Source of the DNA: DAOUAE01 sp034433795 | Lineage (GTDB): Bacteria > Chloroflexota > UBA6077 > FW602-bin22 > DAOUAE01 | NCBI GenBank assembly: GCA_034433795.1 | Contig: DAOUAE010000002.1 | Coordinates: forward strand, 124,001-188,000 | Reading direction: 5' to 3' | Length of the DNA: 64,000 nt | In this document: positions 39,791 through 48,759 of the stretch, one piece after another | Layout of the letters: each line of letters starts with the position of its first letter | Position numbering within the stretch: position 1 is the first letter of the stretch | Notes under the pieces: generated by a model | What the model was told of the DNA's origin: nothing | Seen by the model: only the letters and a program-made list of their open reading frames with translations | Databases searched by the model: none | Position numbers and translations under genes: made by a program

Positions 39791-42190
39791 ATGAGCAGTC
39801 TCACCGTCCTCCCCCACCCTCGCCTCTCGCGCCGGCGGGCCGCTCGGTGGGCAGCGGCGATCGCCCTTCTGGGCGGCCTCCTCCTGCTCCTGGTCCGCTC
39901 GCCGCTCCGCGACGCCCTGGCGACAGACATGGTGGGCCTGGCCCAGACCGAGGCCGGCCAGACCTTCGAACTGGCCGGGCCAGCCACCCTGCGCCAGGAG
40001 TTCCGCCTGCCCCGCCCCGGCCTCCAGCGCCTGGACCTGGCGGTGACGAACCCCGACTACCGGGCGACCCAGCCGCTGGTCCTCCGCCTCACCCCGCTGG
40101 ACGCCCCCGACCGGCCGCTCCAGCTCACCCTCCGTCCGTTTGAGGTCCCGGCGCGGGGGCTGCTGACTGTGCGGTTCCCGTCGTCGACGGGGCGGCGGTT
40201 CGCGCTCGATCTGGCCGCCCCCGGCGCCGCCCCGGGAAGCGGCTACCAGGTCACCCTGGGACCGGGAGCGGCGGTGGACGGCGGCCGGCTGCTGGTCAAC
40301 GGCCGCGAGCAGGCGGGCAGCCTGACATTCCTGGCCTTCTACCGGCTCAGTCTGGGGGACATCCTGGCCGAGCTGCGGGCGGCCTTCTCGGTCCGCTGGC
40401 TTGGGCTCGGCCTGGGGCTGCTCCTGCCCGGTCTGGGGCTGGCGCTGGCGGCCGGCCAGCCGCTCCGGCCGGCGCTTCTCCTGGCGCCGGTTCTCAGCCT
40501 GGCCCTGGTGCCGCCGGTGCTCACCTGGGCCGCCGTCCTCGGCCTGGCGCCGGGGCCGCTCACATTGCCGCTGCTGCTGGTTCTGGGGGGAGGCGGGCTG
40601 CTCCTGGCCTGGCGGCGGCGTCCAGCTCAGACCGACTTCCTGCCGGCCGGCGAGGTCGCCCTGGCGCTCATTCTCACGCTCCTGGCCGGCGGGGCGAAGC
40701 TCCTGGCCGTGCGCGACTTCGATCTGCCGTTCTGGGGCGACGGCTACCAGCACACCTTCCTGACCCGTCTGGTGATGGAGCGGGGAGCCCTGCCGGATTC
40801 CTGGGAGCCCGACCTGCCGCTCGCCACCATGACCTACCACGCCGGCTTTCACCTGATGGCCGCCGTCGTCGGCTGGGGGCTGGGGCTGGCTCCTCCCCAG
40901 GCGGTCCTCGTCACCGGTCAGCTGCTCAACGCCCTCGCCCTGCCCGCCGCCTACCTCGCCACCCGCTGGCTGACCGGAAGCGGGACCGCCGGCCTGCTGG
41001 CCGGCGTCCTGACCGGCCTGCTGCTGCCCATGCCCTCATATTATGTCAATTGGGGCCGCTACACCCAGCTGGCCGGGCAGGTGCTGATGGTGGCGGCCTG
41101 GCCGCTGGTAGCCGGAGCGCTCGAGGATCGCCAGCCGGGGGCGCGGGGCCGCTGGTTTTTGGCCACGCTCCTGCTGGCCGCGGTGATGCTCACCCACGTC
41201 CGGGTCACCTATCTCCTCGGCCTCTGGACCGGCCTGGTCGTCCTTCTCTTTTTCCTCACCGCGTCCGGCTGGCCCGCCCGACGCGCGCTTCTCTGGCGGG
41301 CGGCCCTGCTCCTCGGCGGCAGCCTGGCCCTGAGCGCCCCGTGGTGGTGGCGCCTCTGGCACCACCGGCAGCAGTTCGCCAACGAACGTCCCCCGGCCGC
41401 CGACTGGGTCGCCGCCTACACCGCCTTCGGCGACTACGGGTTCGTCGTCGGCTGGGTCTGGCTGGGTCTGGCCCTGGGGGGGCTGCTTCTCGCCCTCCGG
41501 CACCGTCAGTCTCGCCTGCTCCTGCTCCCGGTCTGGCTGGCCGGTCTGTACGCCACCGCCAACACCACCGCCCTGGGACTGCCCTGGACACCTCTGCTCA
41601 ATAATTTTGCGGTCGAGATCGCTCTGTACATTCCGGTGAGCGCGCTGGCCGCCTACGCCCTCGACCGGGCGGCCGGCCGGTGGCCAGGCCCGGCGCGCCA
41701 GCGGATCGCGGCCGGACTCGCCCTCCTGGCCGGGCTGCTGGCCCTGGCCGGTCAACTGGCGGTGCGCGACGACCGCTACCGGCTGGTCTACCCGGCGGAC
41801 CTTCAGGCCTTCGCCTGGGTCCGGGAGAACACCCCGCCGACCGCCCGCTTTCTGGTCAACAGTCTGCCGGCGCTGGGCGATCTGGCGGCGGCGGGCACCG
41901 ACGCCGGCTGGTGGCTGCCGCTGACCACCGGGCGCTCCACCACCCTGCCTCCGCTGCTCTACGTCAGCGAGCGCACCCCGCCGGGCTACCGCGACCTGAT
42001 TCTCTGGCTGGCCCACCTGCCGCCCGAGGCGCTCGGCCAGCCGGAGATCCGGGCCCGTCTGCGCGCCCTCGGCATCACCCATGCGTACCTGGGCGTCAAG
42101 GGGGGACCGCTCCGGCCGGACCAGCTGCTCCGGGCCGGCGGCCGACCGCTCTACGCCCGCGAGGGGGTGTGGATCTTTGCCCTGGACTGA
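39791..42190 (+). CDS. Large polytopic membrane protein, probable GT-C glycosyltransferase
   Basis: 799 residues. One N-terminal membrane helix, an extracytoplasmic beta-rich domain of ~150 residues (GPATLRQEFRLPRPGLQRLD), then about 12-14 helices, and a C-terminal soluble part (FAWVRENTPPTARFLVNSLP). The loop FWGDGYQHTFLTRLVMERGALPD holds acidic residues placed like the first-loop catalytic Asp of GT-C enzymes using lipid-linked sugars. The exact family is not recognised. First gene of the glycan cluster; the ATG at 39791 (MSSLTV) is preferred over 39773. Confidence 0.72.
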   Translation: MSSLTVLPHPRLSRRRAARWAAAIALLGGLLLLLVRSPLRDALATDMVGLAQTEAGQTFELAGPATLRQEFRLPRPGLQRLDLAVTNPDYRATQPLVLRLTPLDAPDRPLQLTLRPFEVPARGLLTVRFPSSTGRRFALDLAAPGAAPGSGYQVTLGPGAAVDGGRLLVNGREQAGSLTFLAFYRLSLGDILAELRAAFSVRWLGLGLGLLLPGLGLALAAGQPLRPALLLAPVLSLALVPPVLTWAAVLGLAPGPLTLPLLLVLGGGGLLLAWRRRPAQTDFLPAGEVALALILTLLAGGAKLLAVRDFDLPFWGDGYQHTFLTRLVMERGALPDSWEPDLPLATMTYHAGFHLMAAVVGWGLGLAPPQAVLVTGQLLNALALPAAYLATRWLTGSGTAGLLAGVLTGLLLPMPSYYVNWGRYTQLAGQVLMVAAWPLVAGALEDRQPGARGRWFLATLLLAAVMLTHVRVTYLLGLWTGLVVLLFFLTASGWPARRALLWRAALLLGGSLALSAPWWWRLWHHRQQFANERPPAADWVAAYTAFGDYGFVVGWVWLGLALGGLLLALRHRQSRLLLLPVWLAGLYATANTTALGLPWTPLLNNFAVEIALYIPVSALAAYALDRAAGRWPGPARQRIAAGLALLAGLLALAGQLAVRDDRYRLVYPADLQAFAWVRENTPPTARFLVNSLPALGDLAAAGTDAGWWLPLTTGRSTTLPPLLYVSERTPPGYRDLILWLAHLPPEALGQPEIRARLRALGITHAYLGVKGGPLRPDQLLRAGGRPLYAREGVWIFALD

Positions 42191-43574
42191 GAGGCTCACC
42201 CGGCGCTCACTGCTGACCGCCGGCGCGGGCTTCCTGGCCGGCCTGACCGGCGGCTACGCCCTGGGCCGGTGGGGTCCCGGCCTGCCGGACTGGCCGGGGA
42301 GGCCGTCCCCGTCCTCCGGTCCGACCGCGCCCACCGCGCTGCCCCTGGGCGTTGAGATCGTCGACATCGACCCGATCACCGGTCTGGACCTGGCCCGGCA
42401 GATCGGGGTGACCTGGGTTCGCCTGCTCCTGGGCTGGCAGGACCTCGAGCCGCAGCCCGGCGTCTTTCAGTGGGAGGCGGCCGACCGGCTCCTCACGGCG
42501 GCGCTGGAGCGGGAGCTGCGGCCGCTCGTCGTTCTGACCGGCGTTCCGCCCTGGGCGGGGCCCGAGCCCGGCGGACCGCTTGATGAGGCTGGACAGGAGG
42601 CATTCGCCAGATTGCTCGCCGCGGCGGCCCGTCGGTACGGCCCACGCGGGGTGAAACACTGGGAGCTTTTCAACGAGCCGGACAACGGTGACTTCGAGCG
42701 ACGGTGGCTCGGGGGCAGTTGGGGCCGGGCGCCGGAGGCCTACGCCGCGCTGCTCCGCCGGGTCTATCCGGCCCTCAAAGCGGCCGACCCGACCGCCCAC
42801 CTGGTCATGGGCGGCCTGGCCCTCGACTGGTTCACCGACGACGACCTGCACCCTCATCGACCCGGCCCCTTTGTCCGCGACTTCCTCGACCGCGTCCTGG
42901 CCGCCGGGGGTGGCGCCTTCTTCGATATCGCCAACTTTCACTATTACCCCAACTTTCGCCCCCGCTGGGAACCCCACGGCCGTGATATCATGGGCAAGGC
43001 CGCCTTTCTGCGGCGCACGCTGGCGGCCTACGGGGTGAGCAAGCCGGTGCTGTGCACCGAGATCGGCGCCTGGGTCGACCCCGACCGGGGCGGCAGTCCG
43101 GACTGGCAGGCGACCTATGCTGTCCAGGCGATGGTCCGGGGGATGGCCGCCGACCTTCAGGCGGTCATCTGGTTCAACTTGGTCGATCTCACCATGCCCG
43201 GCATGGCCCGGTACGGTCTGGTGACCCGCGAGGGCATCCCCCGCCCGGCCTTTCGGGCGCTCCAGGTCCTGCGCCAGCGCCTGGACCAGGCGGTGTTCGT
43301 CCGCCCCCTCACCCCCGGCGATCTGGGCACCGAGGGGGTCGAGGGCTACCTCTTCTACGCGCCGCTGAGCGGCACCCAGATCCAGGTGATCTGGGCCACG
43401 GCGCCGGTGGCCGACCTTCCCCCTTTCCGACCGCACCTGCCCAACGTCCAGCGCACCGTCCGCCTCCCCCAGCCCCCGGCCCGCCTGCTGGACCGCGACG
43501 GCCAGCCCCGACCGCCAGCCGCGTCCCTGACGGTCGGCCCCCAGCCGCTGTATCTCGAGTACGAGGGGTACTGA
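42177..43574 (+). CDS. Exported clan GH-A glycoside hydrolase-like protein
   Basis: 465 residues from a TTG at 42177 (GAGGGGG upstream, 14-nt overlap with the previous gene). The N-terminus has a twin-arginine-like signal (RLTRRSLLTAGAGFLAGLTG). The TIM barrel shows WQDLEPQPGVFQWEAADR, HWELFNEPDNGD (acid/base Glu in NEP) and PVLCTEIGAW (nucleophile Glu), as in GH5/GH39-type enzymes. Probably trims or transglycosylates the polysaccharide of this cluster outside the membrane. Substrate unknown. Confidence 0.8.
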   Translation: MPWTERLTRRSLLTAGAGFLAGLTGGYALGRWGPGLPDWPGRPSPSSGPTAPTALPLGVEIVDIDPITGLDLARQIGVTWVRLLLGWQDLEPQPGVFQWEAADRLLTAALERELRPLVVLTGVPPWAGPEPGGPLDEAGQEAFARLLAAAARRYGPRGVKHWELFNEPDNGDFERRWLGGSWGRAPEAYAALLRRVYPALKAADPTAHLVMGGLALDWFTDDDLHPHRPGPFVRDFLDRVLAAGGGAFFDIANFHYYPNFRPRWEPHGRDIMGKAAFLRRTLAAYGVSKPVLCTEIGAWVDPDRGGSPDWQATYAVQAMVRGMAADLQAVIWFNLVDLTMPGMARYGLVTREGIPRPAFRALQVLRQRLDQAVFVRPLTPGDLGTEGVEGYLFYAPLSGTQIQVIWATAPVADLPPFRPHLPNVQRTVRLPQPPARLLDRDGQPRPPAASLTVGPQPLYLEYEGY

Positions 43575-45019
43575 TGGTCCGGCCACTGGGCTCACCCACC
43601 GCCAGCGCCATCCACCGCCCCTCCGGTTCGACCTCCGAGAGCCCGCGCCTCCTCCTGGGGCTGCTCCTCGGCCTGGTCGCCCTGCGCGGCCTCCTCTGGA
43701 GCCTGCTCGTGCCGCCCTGGCAGGGGCCCGACGAGCCCAAGCACCTCGAGTACGTGCTGCTGCTCCGGCTCAAAGGGCGGCCCATCGGTCTCGAGGACGC
43801 CTCACCCCCTCTGCAACGGTCCATCATCGCCTCGATGGAGGCGTTCGAGTTCTGGTGGCACCTCCGCCGTCCGGCGCCGGTGCCGCTGCCCGCGGACTTC
43901 GGCCAGCTCTGGCCCAGCGCGCCCACCCTCCTGATGCGCCAGCCGCTCTACTACATCCTCAGCCTGCCGGTCGCCTGGCTAACATCCGACCAACCGCTCG
44001 TCAGTCAGCTCTTTCTCCTCCGGCTGGTGAGCGTCGCCCTGAACGTCCTCGTGATCTACTGCCTCTTCCGCGCCCTGCGGGCGCTCTTCCCGGCCGAGCC
44101 GGCGCTGGCGCTGGCCGGCGCCGGCCTGGTCGCGTTTCTGCCCCAGCCGACGTTCATCGCCAGCACCTACAACAGCGACAACCTGGCCACGCTCGTGGGC
44201 AGCGCGCTCTTCTGGACGGCCGCCGTGGTCCTGCGCCATGGCTGGCGCGGATCGACGGTCGGCGCTCTGGGCCTGCTCACCCTCACCGGTCTGCTGACCA
44301 AGCGCTCACTCTATCCCCTCCTCCTGGCCAGCTGGCTGCTCCTGCTGGTTCTGGGGCGCTGGAGCCGGGCCCGGCTGGCGGCCGTCCTGGCCGGGGGCGG
44401 GGCCGCGCTGGTTCTGGGGGCTGCGACGGCCGTGGCTCTCCACCGCCTGGGGGCCGGCGGCCGCCAGCCGCTGACCGACTGGTTCCTGCGGAGCTATCTC
44501 CTCGACCTCGACGCCGCCTCCCAGCAGCTCTCCCAGCTGCTCCGCCCGACCGTCTTCGGCCCGGTCCTGCGGGAGCAGGCCGACTACTGGCTGGTCCAGC
44601 AGTTCAAGAGTTTCTGGGCCTCCTGGGGCTGGGTGGCCCATCCCCTGCCCGACCCGTGGTACGGGGCGCTGGCCGGACTAACTGCGGCCGGCCTGGCCAG
44701 CGCCATCCTGGCCCTCGGCTGGCCCGGGCGGTCTCCCCTGGACCCGGTCCAGCGGCGGGGCATCCTTATGGCCCTCGGGCTGCTGGGGGCCAATCTGGGC
44801 GCCGCCTGGCTCTTCTACACCACCTACAGCGCGGCGGCTTTCCCGCAGGGACGCTATCTCTTCCCGGCGCTGGGGCCGTTCGTCCTGCTGCTGCTGGTGG
44901 GGATTCGCCGCTGGAGCGGCCCGTTCCGCCCGGCCCTGGGCGCCGGCGTGATTGTGGCCGGTCTGCTCTTCGACACGGCCTGTCTGGTTGGGTCCCTCCT
45001 GCCCAGTTTCTACTTCTGA
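43574..45019 (+). CDS. DUF2142-like polytopic membrane protein
   Basis: 481 residues, about 10-12 membrane helices. LVPPWQGPDEPKHLEYVLLL matches the PDE..H loop of DUF2142/GT39-like proteins; NSDNLATLVGSALFW and YFP-type loop FPQGRYLFPALGPF are also typical. Likely a glycosyltransferase using a polyprenyl-phosphate sugar. ATG overlaps the hydrolase stop (TGATG). Confidence 0.8.
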   Translation: MVRPLGSPTASAIHRPSGSTSESPRLLLGLLLGLVALRGLLWSLLVPPWQGPDEPKHLEYVLLLRLKGRPIGLEDASPPLQRSIIASMEAFEFWWHLRRPAPVPLPADFGQLWPSAPTLLMRQPLYYILSLPVAWLTSDQPLVSQLFLLRLVSVALNVLVIYCLFRALRALFPAEPALALAGAGLVAFLPQPTFIASTYNSDNLATLVGSALFWTAAVVLRHGWRGSTVGALGLLTLTGLLTKRSLYPLLLASWLLLLVLGRWSRARLAAVLAGGGAALVLGAATAVALHRLGAGGRQPLTDWFLRSYLLDLDAASQQLSQLLRPTVFGPVLREQADYWLVQQFKSFWASWGWVAHPLPDPWYGALAGLTAAGLASAILALGWPGRSPLDPVQRRGILMALGLLGANLGAAWLFYTTYSAAAFPQGRYLFPALGPFVLLLLVGIRRWSGPFRPALGAGVIVAGLLFDTACLVGSLLPSFYF

Positions 45020-45028
45020 AGGACGGCG

Positions 45029-45736
45029 ATGGCGCGACTGACGGGACTGGCTGGTCTTCTGTTCCTGGCCCTGGTTCTGGCCGCCACCTGGCCGGTGGAG
45101 GTCTGGACCACCCTGCAGAGCCGGCCGGAGCAGCCGGTCGGCGAGATCACGCCCGACAACCGCGTCGCCCAGAGCTTCCAGGCTCGACTCTCCGGCCTCA
45201 GCGCGGTCGAACTCCACCTGGCCACCTACCGGCGGGTCAACGATGTCACCCTTCTCTGGCGCCTGCACCGCGACCGCCCCGACGGTCCCCTGGTCGCCGC
45301 CGGCCAGATCGCCGGCCGGACGGTCCAGGATAACGCCCCCTACCGCCTGACCTTTCCTCCTCAGCCCGACTCGACCGACCGGGTCTACTATCTCGTCCTG
45401 GAGTCGCCGGACGGCCGCCCCGGCCAGGCCCTCACCGCCTGGGCCTCCCGCCACGACTACTTCCCCCGCGGCCGCCTGTACCTCAACGGCGTCCCCGCCG
45501 CCGGCGACCTGATGCTGGCCCTCGGCTACCGAACACCCCCCCTCGCCATCCTGCCGACGCTGCTGGACCGGCTGGCGGCTGGCCGGCCCGGCCTCTGGGG
45601 TCAGCCGGCCCTCTACGCGGCCCTGCTCGCCGGCTACGCCCTCGCCCTGGGGCTTCTGGTGGCGGCGCTGCTGGCCTGGAGCCAGGACGGCCGGTCGGCC
45701 CCACCCTCCCGCGCGGAGAAGACCGATGTCGATTGA
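45029..45736 (+). CDS. Membrane-anchored beta-sandwich protein of the glycan cluster
   Basis: 235 residues. N-terminal and C-terminal membrane helices flank a ~150-residue extracytoplasmic domain with alternating beta pattern (RVAQSFQARLSGLSAVELHL, VYYLVLESPDGRPGQALTAW) resembling carbohydrate-binding or DUF2142-associated jelly rolls. No catalytic motif seen. Translationally coupled to the next gene (11-nt overlap). Role inferred from context only. Confidence 0.7.
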   Translation: MARLTGLAGLLFLALVLAATWPVEVWTTLQSRPEQPVGEITPDNRVAQSFQARLSGLSAVELHLATYRRVNDVTLLWRLHRDRPDGPLVAAGQIAGRTVQDNAPYRLTFPPQPDSTDRVYYLVLESPDGRPGQALTAWASRHDYFPRGRLYLNGVPAAGDLMLALGYRTPPLAILPTLLDRLAAGRPGLWGQPALYAALLAGYALALGLLVAALLAWSQDGRSAPPSRAEKTDVD

Positions 45737-46769
45737 CCGCCCCCTGGCCACGGTCGTCATCGTGACCTGGAACGGCCGGGCCCTGCTGGAACAGACGCTC
45801 CCGGCCGTCCTGGCCCAGACCTACCGGCCCTTCGAGGTGCTGGTGGTCGACAACGGCTCGACCGATGGGACTGTTCCCTGGCTGCGCCGCCACTTCCCAA
45901 CCGTGCGGCTGCTACGCCTCCCCGTCAACCGTGGCTTCGCCGGCGGCGCCAACCACGGCCTGGCCGCCGCCCGCGGATCGCTGGTCGCCACCCTGAACAA
46001 CGACTGCTGGCCGGAGCCGACCTGGCTGGCCGCTCTGGTCGAGACTCTCCTGGCCACCCCCGGCGCGGCCATGTGCGCCAGTAAAATGCTCTTCGCCCAC
46101 CAGCCCGACCGTCTCAACAGCACCGGCCTCGACCTCGACGTCCTGGGCCTCGCCTGGGACCGCGATGGCGGCCGCCGTGACGGCGAGGAGGCTACGGCGC
46201 CGCCCTTCGGCCCCTGCGCCGGGGCGGCCCTCTACCGGCGGGAGGCGGTCCGGCAGGTCGGCGGCTTCGACAGCCGGTTCTTCTGCTACCTCGAGGACGT
46301 GGACCTGGCCTGGCGCCTGCGCCGGGCCGGCTGGACCTGCGCCTACGCCCCCCAGGCCCGCGTCTACCACCTGCACGCGGCGACCCTGGGCGACGACAGC
46401 CCGTGGAAACGCTACCTCCTCGGCCGGAACAAGCTCTGGCTGCTGGCCCAGAACTACCCACGGGGGCCGCTGCTCCGGCGGCTGCCGCTCATCCTGCTCT
46501 ACGACCTCCTGGCCCTGGCCAGCTACGCCCTCTGGCCCGCGCCCGGGCGCCCGTGGCCGGCCCGCTGGGCCGCCCTGGCCGGCCGCCTGGCCGGCTGGTG
46601 GGGACTGCCGGCGGTCTGGCGCGGTCGCGAGCCTCTCCCGGCCGACCGGGAGGCCCTGCGGGCCCTGGCTCCCGCGGCCGCTCCGTGGGTGGTCGCCCGG
46701 CGTTTCGCCCATCTTCAGCATCTGCCGCGAGAAAGGAGGTGGCCGTGGCGTCCCGCGCCGTCCCGCTAG
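45726..46769 (+). CDS. Family 2 glycosyltransferase (rhamnosyltransferase-like)
   Basis: 347 residues. GT-A fold: VVIVTWNGRALLEQTLPAV, VVDNGSTDGTV, NRGFAGGANHGLAAARG, LNNDCWPEPTWL (metal-binding DXD-like position) and FFCYLEDVDLAWRLRRAGW (catalytic acid region). Transfers a nucleotide sugar to a cytosolic-face acceptor. The C-terminal ~80 residues contain hydrophobic stretches that may touch the membrane. Confidence 0.93.
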   Translation: MSIDRPLATVVIVTWNGRALLEQTLPAVLAQTYRPFEVLVVDNGSTDGTVPWLRRHFPTVRLLRLPVNRGFAGGANHGLAAARGSLVATLNNDCWPEPTWLAALVETLLATPGAAMCASKMLFAHQPDRLNSTGLDLDVLGLAWDRDGGRRDGEEATAPPFGPCAGAALYRREAVRQVGGFDSRFFCYLEDVDLAWRLRRAGWTCAYAPQARVYHLHAATLGDDSPWKRYLLGRNKLWLLAQNYPRGPLLRRLPLILLYDLLALASYALWPAPGRPWPARWAALAGRLAGWWGLPAVWRGREPLPADREALRALAPAAAPWVVARRFAHLQHLPRERRWPWRPAPSR

Positions 46770-47752
46770 TCCGAACCGGAGGGGGGATCGCGCTGGCGCT
46801 CCTCTGCACGGTGCTGGCCGTCCACGACGTCGATCTGGCCAGTGTCTCCGCCCACTGGAGCCAGGTCCAGCCTCTGCCGCTGGCCCTGGCGGCCGGGATG
46901 GTTCTGGTCTCGATCCTGGCCAAGGCCGGCCGCTGGCAGGTCCTCTGCGCCCCCCACGCCCGCCCGCCGCTCGTCACCCTCACGGCGGGCATCCTGGTGG
47001 GACAGACGGTCAACAACCTGGTCCCGGTCCGTCTGGGGGAGATCGTCCGCGTCTACCTCGTCGGCGAACGCCTTCGCCTGAGCCGCAGCCTGCTTCTCGG
47101 GACGGTCCTGGTCGAGAAGGCGCTGGACGCCCTGACGCTGGCTCTGCTCCTGACCGTTCTGCTGCCGCTGGTCGCCCTGCCGGCGTGGCTGCCGTGGCCC
47201 CGGGTCGGCGCCGCCATTCTGGGAGCCGGACTGATCGGCCTCGTCCTGGCCAGTCTGCCCCAGATCGGGGTCTGGCTCGAGCGGTGGCCGTGGGTTCACC
47301 GCTGGGACCTGGCCCGTCGGGGTCGGGAGATGGCCAGCGCTCTCCGGGCTCTGGGCGCACCCCGGCGGGCCGCCCTGGCCGGCGGGTGGTCGCTGGTGGC
47401 GATAGGGGCCGGCCTGTTGACCAACTACGGACTCCTCCTGGCGCTGGACCTCCCGGCCAGCCTGCTCGCGGCCGCCGTTCTCCTGATCGTCCTCTACGTC
47501 GGCGGGACGGTTCCGGCCACGGTCGGTCGTCTGGGCGTCTTCCATTACCTGGTCGTCCTGACCCTGGGAGGCTTCGGCCTGCCCAAGGCCACGGCCCTGA
47601 GCTACGCCGTTCTCCTGCACGGGCTGGTCGTCGTCCTGCCGACCGTGGCCGGCCTGCTCTGCGCCTGGTACTGGGGGGTGCGGCCCGGCCTGGCCATCCG
47701 GCCGCCCGCGCCCCGGCCGGCGACCGATCCCCTGGAAAGGAGCCGGCCGTGA
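46745..47752 (+). CDS. YbhN/AglD-type flippase-like membrane protein (UPF0104)
   Basis: 335 residues, about 8 membrane helices. QTVNNLVPVRLGEIVRVYLV and YVGGTVPATVGRLGVFHYLV match the LPG_synthase_TM/UPF0104 family (same fold as the MprF flippase part). Perhaps moves a lipid or lipid-linked sugar across the membrane. GTG at 46745 follows GAAAGGAGGT; overlaps the previous gene by 25 nt. Confidence 0.87.
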   Translation: MASRAVPLVRTGGGIALALLCTVLAVHDVDLASVSAHWSQVQPLPLALAAGMVLVSILAKAGRWQVLCAPHARPPLVTLTAGILVGQTVNNLVPVRLGEIVRVYLVGERLRLSRSLLLGTVLVEKALDALTLALLLTVLLPLVALPAWLPWPRVGAAILGAGLIGLVLASLPQIGVWLERWPWVHRWDLARRGREMASALRALGAPRRAALAGGWSLVAIGAGLLTNYGLLLALDLPASLLAAAVLLIVLYVGGTVPATVGRLGVFHYLVVLTLGGFGLPKATALSYAVLLHGLVVVLPTVAGLLCAWYWGVRPGLAIRPPAPRPATDPLERSRP

Positions 47753-48759
47753 CCGAACTGCTGGCCTCGGTGATCGTTCCGGCCCACAACGCCCGGGCCA
47801 CCCTCGGCGCCTGCCTGCAGGCCCTGCTCCGCCAGACGGTGCCCCCCGAGCGCTACGAGATCATCGTCGTCGACGACGGCTCGACCGACGGCACCGACCG
47901 GGTGGCGGCGGCGTTCGGCGTGCAGGTCCTGCGGCAGCCCCGCAAGGGACCGGCCGCCGCGCGGAACGCCGGCGCCGCCATCGCCCGGGGGACCATCGTC
48001 GTCTTCACCGACGCCGACTGCGCCCCCTGTCCCGACTGGCTCGAACGGATGCTGGCCCCCTTCGCCGACCCGACGGTGGTCGGGGTCAAGGGGGCCTACC
48101 GCTCGGCCCAGCGGGCCCTGCTGCCCCGCTTCATCCAGGCCGAGTACGAGGACAAGTACGACCGGCTGCGCCAGTGCGACCGCATCGCCTTTGTCGACGG
48201 CTACGCCGCCGCCTACCGGCGGGCGATCTTTCTGGCCGAGGGCGGCTTCGACCCCGTCTTCCCCGTCCCCTCGGCCGAGGATATCGAGTTCTCCTTCCGT
48301 CTGGCCCGACGCGGCCACCGCCTGGTCTTCGCCCCCGAGGCCCGGGTCTACCACCAGCACGCCATCGCCCTCCGACACTATCTCCGACGGAAGTTCCGCT
48401 ATGGCTACTGGCGGCTCCTGGTCTACCGACGCTACCCGGAGCGGGCCCTGGACGACGGCCACACGCCCACCAGCCTCAAACTCCAGGTCGGCCTGGCCCC
48501 GCTGCTGGCCCTCAGCCTTGCCCTCAGCCCGTTCACCCGCCACGGATGGCGGGTCAGCGGCCTCCTGGGGCTGGCTTTCCTGGCGAGCACCGGACCGTTC
48601 GTCCGCAAAACGCACCGGCGCGACCCGGGGGCGGCGCTCGTGGCCCCCGGGCTGATGTTCCTGCGCGGCCTGGCCCTGGCCGCCGGGCTGGGCGCCGGGC
48701 TCCTCCGCCTGGCCGCCGACTGTCTCACCGGCCGGCGGCCAGAGGAGGCGCCGGGCTAG
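47749..48759 (+). CDS. Family 2 glycosyltransferase with C-terminal membrane helices
   Basis: 336 residues. SVIVPAHNARATLGACLQAL, VVDDGSTDGTDRVA, GPAAARNAGAAIARG, VFTDADCAPCPDWLE (DXD) and PSAEDIEFSFRLARRGHRL are GT2 marks; two hydrophobic C-terminal segments follow. GTG overlaps the flippase stop as GTGA. Last gene of the cluster; overlaps the convergent PolX gene by 4 nt. Confidence 0.93.
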   Translation: MTELLASVIVPAHNARATLGACLQALLRQTVPPERYEIIVVDDGSTDGTDRVAAAFGVQVLRQPRKGPAAARNAGAAIARGTIVVFTDADCAPCPDWLERMLAPFADPTVVGVKGAYRSAQRALLPRFIQAEYEDKYDRLRQCDRIAFVDGYAAAYRRAIFLAEGGFDPVFPVPSAEDIEFSFRLARRGHRLVFAPEARVYHQHAIALRHYLRRKFRYGYWRLLVYRRYPERALDDGHTPTSLKLQVGLAPLLALSLALSPFTRHGWRVSGLLGLAFLASTGPFVRKTHRRDPGAALVAPGLMFLRGLALAAGLGAGLLRLAADCLTGRRPEEAPG

